From assembly GCA_032158295.1 (NCBI GenBank), contig CM063255.1, positions 13,296,094 through 13,360,093 on the forward strand: a DNA stretch of 64,000 nucleotides. Reading direction: 5' to 3'. Shown here piece by piece: positions 50,239-60,270 of this stretch (position 1 is its first letter; every line of letters starts with the position of its first letter). A program made the position numbers and the translations under genes. The notes below the pieces were generated by a model. That model did no database searches and was not told the origin of the DNA. It saw nothing but the letters and a program-made list of their open reading frames with translations. The stretch comes from Pycnopodia helianthoides (lineage: Eukaryota; Echinodermata; Asteroidea; Forcipulatida; Asteriidae).

Positions 50239-50550
50239 TTGGGAGTAGGCTACTTAGTACTTTGACCCATGGAGGAAGGAAGCTTGACCCTAGCCCACCT
50301 TGTTGGGCTGTTATGGCTCTTATAAATGGTGAGTGTTATAAGGATAACCGGTCACTTCGGCACCTTGCAAACTCGGCACCACATGCACAAAATACAAACT
50401 CGGCACCCTGTCAGAAACGGCCGATTCGCGCTGCGTGGTATACATTAAACATGGAGGTAATTTAAAACATAAACAAATAGGTACGAAGATAAATTTAAAA
50501 ATGAATAACTAACTAACTAAATAAATAATTAATTAAATAGATATGTTTAA

Positions 50551-50570
50551 AGGAACATTACAGAATTGGT
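50551..50570 (+). repeat. end fragment of the TTAA MITE
   Basis: TTAA at 50547-50550 followed by AGGAACATTACAGAATTGG; the rest of the MITE is absent and the CGTCGCC array begins about 15 bp later. Confidence 0.75.
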
Positions 50571-50583
50571 ATGATGTTCCATA

Positions 50584-50895
50584 TCTGCCGTCGCCCGTCG
50601 CCCGTCGCCCGTCGTGCGTCGCCTGTCGTCCGTCGCCCGTCGCCCATCGCCCGTCTTGCGTCGCCCGTCGTCCGTCGCCTCTTGCTCTATATTGTATCCC
50701 ATTTCTGCCATTTGTCAGTTCCATATATTTGTCCATGTCGTCCGTCCTCGCCCGTCCGTCGCCCCGTCGCCCGTCGCCCGTCGCCCGTCGCCCGTCGTCC
50801 GTCGCCGTCAGTTCCCATCTGCCGTCGTCCAATTGCCCGCGTCCGTCGCCCGTTCCTGCCCGTCCCCGGCCCGCGTCGTCGCCCGTCGCCCGAAG
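50584..50895. repeat. GC-rich CGTCGCC array
   Basis: Mostly 7-bp units CGTCGCC with CGTCGTC and CGTCTTG variants, broken by about 70 bp of unique sequence at 50683-50750. Strongly C-rich on the plus strand, in contrast with the AT-rich surroundings. All forward frames and several reverse ones stay open because the unit lacks stops; this is not coding evidence. Confidence 0.9.
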
Positions 50896-51383
50896 TTAAG
50901 ACCTCATAGAGTCATACTTAGTGTAGGCATAGAGCAAGGAAGAAGCTCACGGCCTGATCCACTATAAAATAGGGGAACTACAATTACAGAGGGGAAAGAT
51001 ACTTGCACATTAAAAAAAAAAAAGGAAACATGTGAGACTAATTTAAACAGATAAAGGATACGGAGTGGATAGGCCCTATTTATGGGGCTATTTTAAACTA
51101 ATGTTTTGGTTTAGCTTCTACTGAGTACTCATTAGCATTAAATAGCAGGGTTTCGCTTACACAAGAAACAGGATTCCAGCTGTGAAGACTAAAGCCCATG
51201 TTGATGTTGAAAATAAGGGAGGTTGCCAGCCGGACGCGTCCATCATGCGCTAGAGTTGAGCTTGAGCCCGTGTTGCTCCCAAACAGTCTCAAAAGTTGAT
51301 GCCAAATCGTCGCAGCATCGCTACGTTTTAAACAAAAGTAGACTGCAAGTGTATGGCAAGCCAAAGGGGAAAATTAATTATAT

Positions 51384-51450
51384 AGCTTTTGATTCAAACC
51401 GGACCTTCATCAGAGGCATAAACAAGCACAAACGAAAACATATCTATTGG
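51384..51450 (-). repeat. PLE terminal-repeat fragment ending at the hammerhead cleavage site
   Basis: The minus strand reads the PLE repeat from ATGTTTTCGTTTGTGC through GCCTCTGATGAAGGTCCGG to AAAAGCTA, then switches to unrelated TATAATTAA. The first box is CTGATGA (canonical) but GAAA has become AAAA, so the motif is probably inactive now. Confidence 0.75.
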
Positions 51451-51454
51451 GATT

Positions 51455-51570
51455 AATTTCATGACATTGCAAATGTCTGCACACACATTTGCAATTAATT
51501 TCACGACATCGCACAAGTCTGCGCACCCATTTGCAATTAATTTCAATTAATCGCACAAGTCTGGGCCACC
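51455..51570. repeat. short tandem repeat with TTTGCAATTAATTTCACGAC
   Basis: About two and a half units of roughly 47 bp sharing ATTAATTTCA(T/C)GACAT(T/C)GCA and GTCTGC. Confidence 0.8.
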
Positions 51571-51615
51571 ATACCTAGGTAGGTGCCTTGTGAAGACGAT
51601 AGCGGAACGAACTTA

Positions 51616-52405
51616 ACACGGCAACACGTGGACAGAGCTCTATGCACTAAAATAATAATTGAGCACTTTATAAAGTTTGCAAATTTTATAATTATGTTAT
51701 TTCAAAACTCATTATTTCAGTTTGCTCAAAAAAAGGAACTTTATTTTGTTTTCTCCTTGAATACAAATAGTTTGTACCCTAAGGATAGTTCTCCGTGGTT
51801 AAATATTTTGTGCATTTATATATATTTCTACCCTTAATAAAAATTTATTTATATATTATGTGCGTCATGAATATATTTGTTATCGTAACGCCAACAAAAT
51901 TTCCCTCAAATAAAAAAACAAACAGTTAAATGTATATTATTTTGACACAAACACATTTTGTTACTTTTTAATATTTTTTGAACTTCAATATTTTGTGAGA
52001 TATTGTTTATGTTACTTTAATGTTTTATATAAGACACATCACATTATTATATTATATATAATTATATACATTACAAACAAATAATATACACATAATATGT
52101 TATTTATATGGTTATTATTTTCCCCTTTGGCTTGCCATACATGTGCAAAACAACCAGTGACATCATCTCTCAAATATATATCTGACGCAGAATTGCTGCA
52201 AGTTTTCCTAATTCCAGGGTCACGACACGAGTCACTGGGCATGCTGGGTTGGTCGGTAAGCCTGCACTCTTTCGTAATAAATGCTCTGGGTTCTTTTACT
52301 TGACTTTTTCTGATAGTATTTTAGATGGTAAGTTTTTTTCCCGAGGGTTGTACTTGTATTGCACTGGTAATAATGGTAATGTCTAATGGTCAGATGGTAT
52401 TCCTA
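51616..52405. other. no gene recognised
   Basis: Very A+T-rich spacer between the composite region and the nested insertion; no motif. Confidence 0.4.
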
Positions 52406-52999
52406 CCTCCATGGTACTCCTAGAATAAGCGAGTTCGGCATTCTGACTGCGCATGTCCGAGATTTACTGTGTGAGAGTTCATTCGGGATAAACATTGGCA
52501 CACGCGTACTAGCTCAGTGCACAAACACACGTTGTTCTTATGGCGCACCTGGATAGATGGCAGGCTTTCTCGGAAAATAAGTTAGTTGTTAATATTATAT
52601 TCCTTTACATGCTTTAAGCAGGGTTTTCCAACTAAATTGTATTTTGTGAGGCATTAAACAACGAAATTTTGCTCAAATGTAGCTGAGAAAAGCGAGTATT
52701 CGGGACCCCTTTGGTCAACACTAGGCACCGGGGCCGCCGCGGCCCGGCAGGGGCCCCGTTCGTTGTCGTACACCACTAAAAACACGGAGAAGTAATTCGT
52801 GGTCGTGCTCCCAGAACCTCCAGCCGGTTCACCCGCTCGAACAGCTAGATTGTTTAGATGGTTGGCCAGTTCAATATAACTGCATGGTAGGTAGCAACTG
52901 AAGAATCCCCTTTGACTCCCCTAGCCTAGCCATCCATCTGTGAGGTCTTGGACAGGATCTGGCAGCATAATGTCACCATACTTTAGCAGCTCACGATAT

Positions 53000-53173
53000 T
53001 GCTGAGCACTGCTGCCTCTTTTCCTCAGTTGCAGACGGTAGCACCGGGACCTTCAATTCTTCCTTTCTTCCCGTTCTTTTCAGTCCCCTGTCTGCTAAAA
53101 AGTTCTTCAAAGCTTAAACTTTCCATCGCATGAAGTCATCCAAACTCAAATTCTCGTAATTTTGATCACTCAT
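53000..53173 (-). pseudogene. broken SAP-domain coding fragment
   Basis: From ATG at 53173-53171 the minus strand reads a short acidic leader, then, after an in-frame TAA at 53116-53114, ALKNFLADRGLKRTGRKEEL, which matches the helix-extension-helix pattern of a SAP DNA-binding motif. The frame ends near 53010. It lies inside the inverted-repeat element, suggesting cargo or a decayed transposon gene. Confidence 0.6.
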
Positions 53174-53361
53174 AATCTAAAAAATATTTGACCAAAAATT
53201 AAAGAAAAGCAAGAAGTGTGAGCCTATTCGCGTCTGCAAGATGCTAACACACTGCGTAACACACAAGCGCGTATGACAACGGCGATGTTTATCCCGAATT
53301 ACCTTTGACCTTTACCCAGCATGCATAGCGCGCGCGAAATGCCGAACTCGCTTATTATGAG

Positions 53362-53982
53362 TGTGACAGCAGGTGTGTTGATTTTTCTATCTCAGACTTC
53401 TGCCTCTTGAGGGCGCTATTGTCAGCCGAGCCACGAACCATTGAGCCACATTGTAAAACTAAAGTTAAGATTTCTAAGCCCCTTTTGCCATCTAAATTTG
53501 TCCACATTCCATTTTACCACAGACCTTGGACACAGGTAAATACATCTTTAAGTATCATAGTTCCATTTGCAGTAATTTAGGTGTTTTGGACTATTTGAAA
53601 GTCGTGTTTTTTGGAGACTTATTTAATGAAGTTTTCTAATGTTTTGGGGAGTTAAAAGGCACATGTTATTAGCAGTTTCCATTTAGTGATAAATAGTTAG
53701 CACAGTTTAATGTTGCTTCAGTTACTTGAAAGTTAATGAGTTTATTGTTCCTTACTTGCAGTTTTTACGTGAACCTAGTGAACCTAGTCAGCTAGTGAAC
53801 CTATTGAACCTACTGAACACAGTAAACAGAGTGAATACTAGTAGATACAAGGAGAGAGTTGTAACCTGAGAATGAGGAAACTGTACAAGTTGAGAAGAGC
53901 AATAAAAGACAACTGACTGTACAAACTGATACAACTCTCAAGAATTTATTGTCATGTACACTTTGTGCATGTCGCCGCCACA
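53362..53982 (+). repeat. BEL 5' LTR
   Basis: 621 bp starting TGTGACAGCAGG and ending GTCGCCGCCACA. It differs from the 3' LTR by a handful of substitutions and a 9-bp extra GTGAACCTA unit. AATAAAAG near 53900 is a likely polyadenylation signal. Confidence 0.95.
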
Positions 53983-54011
53983 GTAAAAACTGTCCATTGA
54001 ATTAATGACCG

Positions 54012-54388
54012 ATGGATACAGATGGATTGAAGAGTAAAAGAGGAAGAAAAATAAAATTGACGGAAAAGGGTGCTCAGTATTTTAGAAGTAGAAAACCGAA
54101 GAAGGACTCTTCTGGATTTATGGCCAGGATTCCCCATCTGAAAAGAAGCACGATGATTATCCCCCATTCTCCGAGCTGTGTAAATTTATCAAGAGAGAAG
54201 CCCGTGTTGCCTGCAGTCCATTCAAGATGAAATTAGAAGAAAGCAAGAAGGATGAAGCTAAATCACCAAAACCCCACGGAGTGTGAAGTTTTACTTCAAA
54301 GACGGATGAAGTATCATTTAAACCAAGCACATTTGATAGCAGAATCAAGAGTTCATCAAAATCAGCGAATACCAATCGTGCTTGCATC
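54012..54388 (+). pseudogene. BEL Gag N-terminal remnant
   Basis: ATG at 54012 opens 72 codons, LTEKGAQYFRSRKPKKDSS being the part that resembles the start of BEL Gag, then stops. Another frame continues toward the zinc knuckles from about 54291. The usual several hundred residues of Gag core are absent, pointing to an internal deletion. Confidence 0.65.
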
Positions 54389-55033
54389 TTGTGCAAGGCT
54401 CATCATGATCTAGAGTCATGTAACGACTTCATCACAATGACACTGACCAATAGGCAAGACCTCATCAAGAAACGAGGTTTGTGCTTTGGATGTCTCAAAT
54501 GGGGACATAGACGACACGACTGCAGAAATAAAAGGCAGTGCGCCAACTGTGGTCGTCTTCATCCAACACTTCTACATGACTACTCTAAGACACAGCCTGT
54601 AGAGGAAAAGGAAAAGATAATCATCACACCTAACGGGGAAGAGAAGCCAGCAACTGCACATTCAGTCCAAACGTTCAATACCACTGATAAGAGCTGGTCA
54701 CACACACTGATAGTACCTGTTGTACTCCATCACCAAGATGACCCACTCACCAGTGTTGTTGTGTATGCCTTGCTGGATGAACATGCTGACTCCTGCTTCA
54801 TCACGAATTCCGCTCTTGAGAAGCTTGGTGTTGACGGAGAAACAGTACAATTGAGCCTATCTACAATACTGGCGAAAGAAACAATCTTGTCAAAGAAGAT
54901 TAACGGATTGGTTGTAAAAGGATCGACTTCAGACATACAAATCCCACTGCCAGGAACCTATTCCAGAGAGTCGATTAATGCAAATCCCATCAGATTCCCA
55001 ACCCAGATATCGTCAGAGAGTGGCCACACTTGA
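54389..55033 (+). pseudogene. BEL zinc knuckles and aspartic protease region
   Basis: Cys/His knuckles: CILCKAHHDLESC just at the frame start, CFGCLKWGHRRHDC (CX2CX4HX4C) and CANCGRLHPTLLH. The protease region has VYALLDEHADSCFITNSALE, where the catalytic Asp is present but the usual Asp-Ser/Thr-Gly is Asp-Glu-His. The frame then stops before LPPYDADAEIELLIGCN, which continues in the next frame. Confidence 0.85.
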
Positions 55034-55410
55034 TAGAAGTTGCAGATTTGCTGCCCCCCTACGATGCGGATGCAGAGATTGAACTCCTAATTGGCTGCAA
55101 CTGCACTCGTGCAATTAGACCTAGAGATGTTGTGCATGGAAACGAGGAAGATCCATATGCTGTTCGCACTGCACTTGGATGGGGTGTTGTTGGTATGATA
55201 CATCGTGGCTTTGTTGATGATCAGAACCGTGCCTTTGGTTTTGCAACCAAAACAAATGAAGGACAATGCCATTTTGCATTTCGCACTCGGGCAAAGGAGA
55301 TAAGCCCAATCCAGGTCAACAAGATGTTTGAGTTTGACTTCAACGAGAGAGTCAGTGAGGAGAAAATTCCTACAGAAAATGAAGGATGGAATTCACACCA
55401 GAGACGATAG
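55030..55410 (+). pseudogene. BEL protease-RT linker region
   Basis: Opens with EVADLLPPYDADAEIELLIG, then RTALGWGVVGMI, conserved between BEL protease and RT, and ends after a frame change near 55400 where the RT N-terminus continues in another frame. Confidence 0.8.
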
Positions 55411-56429
55411 CCATTTCGAGATGCCGCTTCCGCTGAAAACCGAAATCAAACTGCCAAATAAATCGCTAGCAACCAGACGACTCGGCAGACTGAAAACGAA
55501 GTTGATTAATGTTCCACAGTACAGAGATGACTACACAGTCTTCATGAAGAACATTATTGATAGAGGCTATGCTGAGCGAGTACCGAAGAGCGAACTTTCA
55601 CTTGATGATGGAACCGTCTGGTACATACCACACCATGGAAAAACCTGGAAAGATCAGAATAGTTTTTGATTGCAGCGCAGAATATGAAGGTGAAGTGTTG
55701 AACAGCCATTTGCTGCAAGGTCCTGATCTTACAAACAATCTTGTTGGTGTCCTGTGTCGCTTTCGTCAGGAACATGTGGCCTTCACTTGCGACATAGAGG
55801 GTATGTTCCACCAGGTTGGTGTTGATGTGAAGGACCGCAACTTCTTGAGATTTCTGTGGTGGGAGAACAGCCAAATTGACCAGCCACCAGCGGAGTACCG
55901 GATGACTGTTCATCTGTTTGGGGCAACTTCGTCTCCAGGATGTGCAAACTTTGCTCTGAAATCTGCTGCTAACACACATGAAGACAGCTGTAGCAAGAGT
56001 GCTGCTGATTTTGTAAGGAAAAATTTTTACGTTGACGATGGCTTGAAATCAGTAGCTACCCGTGATGAGGCCTTACAGCTGATTGATGATAGCAGGGAGC
56101 TGTGCAAGAAGGGAGGTTTCCATCTCCACAAGTACGTATCGAACGACAAAGAAGTTCTGGATGCAATTTCTCCTTCAGAGCGTGCCAAGGACATTCAGAA
56201 CATTGACATATTTCATGAAGACCTACCTATGGATCGTACCCTGGGAGTACAGTGGTGTGTTGAATCTGATGCATTCCAATTTCGAGTTCAACTCCAAGAC
56301 AAGCCACTGACTCGTCGAGGAATTCTGTCCACTGTTAGCTCTATATTTGACCCTCTTGGCCTCATAGCCCCTCTGATACTTGTGGGAAAATGCATACTCC
56401 AAGCCATGTGCCGCAATGGATGTGGCTAG
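55328..56429 (+). pseudogene. BEL reverse transcriptase, frameshifted
   Basis: Two overlapping frames: RT N-terminal residues to about 55640, then from about 55630 KIRIVFDCSAEYEG, FTCDIEGMFHQV with a catalytic Asp, LFGATSSPGCANFAL and the catalytic FYVDD box (YVDD at 56028-56039), ending with ILSTVSSIFDPLGLIAPL. A stop replaces a usual Trp near 56428. Confidence 0.9.
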
Positions 56430-57565
56430 GACGATCCTGTGTCTGAAAGTGCTGAAGTCTGATGGGAGAAATGGAGAAACGACGTTCAGACACTGTCGAC
56501 ATTAAAGATCCCCAGGTGTTACAAGCCAAAAAACTTTGGCGAGGTAAAGACGGCTGAACTGCATCACTTCTCTGACGCCAGCATCGAAGGCTACGGCCAG
56601 TGCAGCTATCTTCGTCTGATAAACAATGAAGGAACTGTGAGTTCATCGCTTGTTATGGGAAAGTCAAGAGTAACCCCCTCAAAACCAGTGACAGTTCCAC
56701 GACTTGAGCTCACTGCTGCTGTCATCTCAGTGAAAGTGAGCAACTTCCTAATGAAGGAACTTGAGTATGACGACATCAATCAGTTTTTCTACACTGACAG
56801 TAGAGTAGTACTTGGGTACATCTCCAACGAAAGCAGACGATTCCACATTTTTGTTGCTAATCGTGTGCAGAAAATACGAGACTACACCACGCCACAAGAC
56901 TGGAGACACAAAACAGCAACCCCGCAGATCTAGCATCTCGAGGCTTATCAGCACAAGAGTTGATCAATAGTAAATTGTGGTGGACAGGCCCAGAATTTCT
57001 TTCTTCAGCTGACCCTCCTCCTGCCTCCACAGAATGTTTCCAGCCGCTGAAAGATGACCCAGAAGTGAAGGTGTCAGTATTCAGCGTACACACCGCACAG
57101 TCCGAGTTTGCGAGTGTGATGGATAGATTCCAGAATTTCTCCAGCTGGTTTCAACTTAAGAGAGCTGTAGCAGGATGTCTTCGGTTTATTGAGAAACTAA
57201 AAACCCGAAGTTCAAAGAAGCCTTCTGCACCCGTCACCAACCACTTGAAAGAGGACAGGATGAAAACCTACACACCCGTGACAGTGGAAGAAATGCAACA
57301 GGCAGATAGAGTGATTGTGAGACTGGTGCAGGCTGAAGCCTTTCCAAAGGAAATCACAACCCTGAGAAAGTCTTTTTCCTATGGCAACTTAGATTGTAGA
57401 AAGCAGAGCACATCTCCACAACCAGTGAGCAAGAATAGCCCCCTGTGCATGCTAGACCCATTTCTAGACAATAACGGGATTCTGAGAGTAGGTGGCCGCA
57501 TCAAGAGAGCAGCAGTACCAGAGGATGTGAAGCATCCAATTCTTCTTCCATGCTCATGTGAGTAA
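56430..57565 (+). pseudogene. BEL RNase H and spacer, broken
   Basis: Fragments in several frames: HHFSDASIEGYGQCSY and VPRLELTAAV (RNase H catalytic Asp and Glu region), FYTDSRVVLGYI, then after a frame change near 56930 the ASRGLSAQELINSKLWWTGP segment characteristic of BEL elements, running to the start of the integrase zinc domain. Confidence 0.85.
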
Positions 57566-58717
57566 CATAGTAATTGAGCACTACCACAAACAGAGCTGTC
57601 ACTCTGGTCGAGGCATGACACTGAATACGATTCGCCAAGCTGGATATTGGATTGTTGGAGCAAGAGGTGCTGTCACAAGTCATCTGTTGAAATGTGTAAC
57701 GTGCCGTAAACTAAGAGGTGCTGTTTGTGAACAAAAGATGTCAGACCTACCAGATGACAGACTGGAACCAGCCCCACCGTTTACCTACAGTGCTGTTGAT
57801 TGCTTTGGCCCATTCATCATCAAGGAAGGTCGAAAGGAGCTGAAAAGATGGGGAATAATCTTCTCTTGCATGTCATCACGAGCAGTCCATATCGAGACCC
57901 TAAACTCCATGAACACGGACTCCTTTCTAAGTGCTTATCGTCGTTTCGTGTCCAGAAGAGGTCCAGTAAGGCAGTTACGATCTGATAGGGGTACTAATTT
58001 CATCGGAGGCAAAAATGAGTTAGACGCCGCCCTTGCCGAAATGGATGATAAGAAGATCTCACACGACCTACTCAAGGACAGCTGTGACTGGGTTGTTTTC
58101 AAATTCAATCCCCGAGTGCCAGTCACATGGCTGGAGCATGGGAGAGGATGATTCGTTCCACCAGAAGTGCTCTCTCATCTCTCATGAAGCAGAATGGTCA
58201 ACAGTTGGATGATGAGCTATTGAGGACCCTCATGACAGAAGCAGAGGCTATTGTCAACAGTCAACCACTCACTTATGTTGACACAAAGTCCCCAGATTCT
58301 CTGGAACCGCTCACACCAAGTCAGCTGCTCACACTGAAGGCAAAGGTTGTCCTTCCCCCACCAGGAGTGTTCGTCCGTCAGGATCTATACAGCCATCGGA
58401 GATGGCGCCATGTGCAGTACCTAGCCAATGAGTTTTGGAGACGCTGGAAGTCTGAGTTCCTACCTACCTTGCAAGAGCGAAGAAAGTGGACTACGCCGAA
58501 GAGGAACCTTGCCAAGGATGACATTGTCATGATGATAGACGATTCTCAGCCCAGATGTCGTTGGCCTCTTGCACGTATCATTGACACCTACCCCGGACAA
58601 GACGGTCATATCCGAAAGGTCAAGCTTCAAACTGGTACTTCAGTTTTTGAACGACCCATCCAGAAGTTAGTGTTACTGATGAACCGAGGAATCCCCACCA
58701 AGAAGCCAAACAACTAG
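57558..58717 (+). pseudogene. BEL integrase, one frameshift
   Basis: HHCC zinc domain (HYHKQSCHSG ... CVTCRKLRG), catalytic core with AVDCFGPF and LRSDRGTNF giving two Asp residues. After a frameshift near 58115 comes MAGAWERMIRSTR with the Glu. The C-terminal part, DLYSHRRWRHVQYLANEFWRR with PRCRWPLARI, is the domain found at the end of BEL integrases. Stop at 58717. Confidence 0.92.
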
Positions 58718-58894
58718 ATTTTTTTTTTTTTTTTTGCAGAGAGGACAAATTTTGATAAGGACAGTGTCCATCTTAACACGTTTAGACTCAAGTAGTATAG
58801 TGAGAAGTATCAGACTGTTGCTCTAGGTTGTCTATCGCATTTTTAATTTGTTTTTGATTTATGGTTAATTTGAAATTTCTAATTAGAGGAGCCA

Positions 58895-59505
58895 TGTGAC
58901 AGCAGGTGTGTTGATTTTTCTATCTCAGACTTCTGCCTCTTGAGGGCGCTATTGTCAGCCGAGCCACGAACCATTGAGCCACATTGTAAAACTAAAGTTA
59001 AGATTTCTAAGCCCCTTTTGCCATCTAAATTTGTCCTATTCCATTTTACCACAGACCTTGGACACAGGTAAATACATCTTTAAGTATCATAGTTCCATTT
59101 GCAGTAATTTAGGTGTTTTGGACTATTCGAAAGTTGTGTTTTTTGGAGACTTATTTAATGAAGTTTTCTAATGTTTTGGGGAGTTAAAAGGCACATGTTA
59201 TTAGCAGTTTTCATTTAGTGATAAATAGTTAGCACAGTTTAATGTTGCTTCAGTTACTTGAAAGTTAATGAGTTTATTGTTCCTTACTTGCAGTTTTTAC
59301 GTGAACCTAGTCAGCTAGTGAACCTATTGAACCTACTGAACACAGTAAACAGAGTGAATACTAGTAGATACAAGGAGAGAGTTGTAACCTGAGAATGAGG
59401 AAACTGTACAAGTTGAGAAGAGCAATAAAAGACAACTGACTGTACAAACTGATACAACTCTCAAGAATTTATTGTCATGTACACTTTGTGCATGTCGCCG
59501 CCACA
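58895..59505 (+). repeat. BEL 3' LTR
   Basis: 611 bp, TG...CA, nearly identical to the 5' LTR. It is preceded by AGAGGAG, a weak polypurine tract. Confidence 0.95.
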
Positions 59506-59552
59506 ATGAGGTTCGATCCGCTAACGGCTCCATGGAGCGGATCGAACCTCAT
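59506..59552. repeat. 47-bp palindrome inserted in the DNA element's right end
   Basis: Arms ATGAGGTTCGATCCGCT and AGCGGATCGAACCTCAT (17 bp, perfect) with a 13-bp spacer. Comparing the left and right ends of the host DNA element shows it as extra sequence flanked by AAT. The BEL target ATGAG is its first five bases. Confidence 0.85.
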
Positions 59553-59592
59553 AATTCTAGGAGTACCTCCATGGTATGATGAACTTCTTTAA

Positions 59593-59985
59593 AGGAACAT
59601 TACAGAATTGGTTTTTGCTAACAAAACAGTTGCTGGCAGTGTAAGCACTTTATGTAATCCACCATATACATAAACTGACAAAACTGTGGAAGTTTCAGAT
59701 CGATCGGCCATCTGGGTCACGAGAAAATAGTGAAAAACCGACTACACATTTGCAAGAAATCATATACAAAAGCATGTATAACCAAGGTTCAACAGATGAA
59801 TAAAACGCTCACTGAGCGATAAACTCCAATCGCAAAATTAGTTTATTCATTTCTCATCAAATATGGCATTTCAGACAGAAATATTTCAAGGGATGTTTTC
59901 TACTGTCATCATTAGACCGTGTAAGTTTTATGTAAATCTGTGATCAAAATGAATATTTTACTAGTTTTTTTCTTACTACAAACAA
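59593..59985 (-). mobile_element. TTAA MITE, copy 5, truncated at one end
   Basis: TTAA at 59589-59592 followed by AGGAACATTACAGAATTGG and the family interior in the same orientation as 20007-20374. The far terminal repeat is missing; sequence changes after TTTTTTCTTAC near 59984. Confidence 0.88.
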
Positions 59986-60270
59986 AAATTCACGTTAAAT
60001 AACTGAATATGGTGTTATTTTACAAGAACAAAATTGTCGAATAAAGTTACATCTCATTCCCTGTAAGTTTAACGTCAATACATGTATTTTTACAAGTATT
60101 TTTATTTTCCACTGTAAACTTACAAAAACGTGCAGTTAATTAACACATTTCCGTTAAAAGAAAGAATATTACGGTAAAACTTTTTTTCAACAGCAAAACG
60201 TTTGTTAAAAAGAAAAACAGACAAGTTCTGTTAAAAACTAACCGTAAATTTACAGAAATTTTTTCCAGTG
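59986..60270. other. possible repeat end with ACGGTAAA/TTTACAG words
   Basis: No gene. Contains CTGTAAGTTTAACG, GTTAACGG-like and CCGTAAATTTACAG words that look like a degenerate repeat, ending TTTTTTCCAGTG just before the segmental duplication begins. Confidence 0.35.

Larger units (their letters stand above)
50138..51615. mobile_element. possible composite inverted-repeat element
   Basis: TTTCCGCTATCGTCTCCAC near 50142 is matched in reverse by GTGAAGACGATAGCGGAA near 51590, giving about 20-bp inverted ends. Inside lie a hairpin, a MITE end, the CGTCGCC array and a PLE fragment. No target duplication was found, so this is tentative. Confidence 0.4.
53357..59510 (+). mobile_element. BEL/Pao LTR retrotransposon, complete but frame-broken
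   Basis: ATGAG at 53357-53361 and 59506-59510 is a 5-bp target duplication. LTRs are 53362-53982 and 58895-59505, both TG...CA. The internal region encodes, in the BEL order, a Gag remnant with zinc knuckles, an aspartic protease region, reverse transcriptase, RNase H and integrase. Several frameshifts and stops break the polyprotein, and most of Gag is missing. No envelope-like gene is seen. Confidence 0.95.
52406..59574. mobile_element. inverted-repeat DNA element split by a palindrome and a BEL retrotransposon
   Basis: CCTCCATGG occurs at 52406-52414 and 59566-59574 as a 9-bp target duplication. The element (52415-59565) starts TACTCCTAGAATAAGCGAG; its right end, read inversely, is the same apart from an inserted palindrome and the BEL element. 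Further inside, GTTCGGCATT and ATTCGGGATAAACAT also occur as an inverted pair (about 52432-52510 and 53275-53350). Without the insertions it is about 1 kb. Long inverted ends with a 9-bp target suit Mutator-like elements, but no transposase is present. Confidence 0.82.

Noticed and set aside
50543..50967. Long open frames on both strands (around 100-118 codons)
   Set aside because: They come from a stop-free CGTCGCC repeat and give low-complexity Arg/Pro/Ser or Asp/Gly/Arg proteins in several frames at once.
53983..54010. BEL primer-binding site
   Set aside because: Sequence right after the 5' LTR does not begin with the TGG expected for pairing to a tRNA 3' end, so no site is called.
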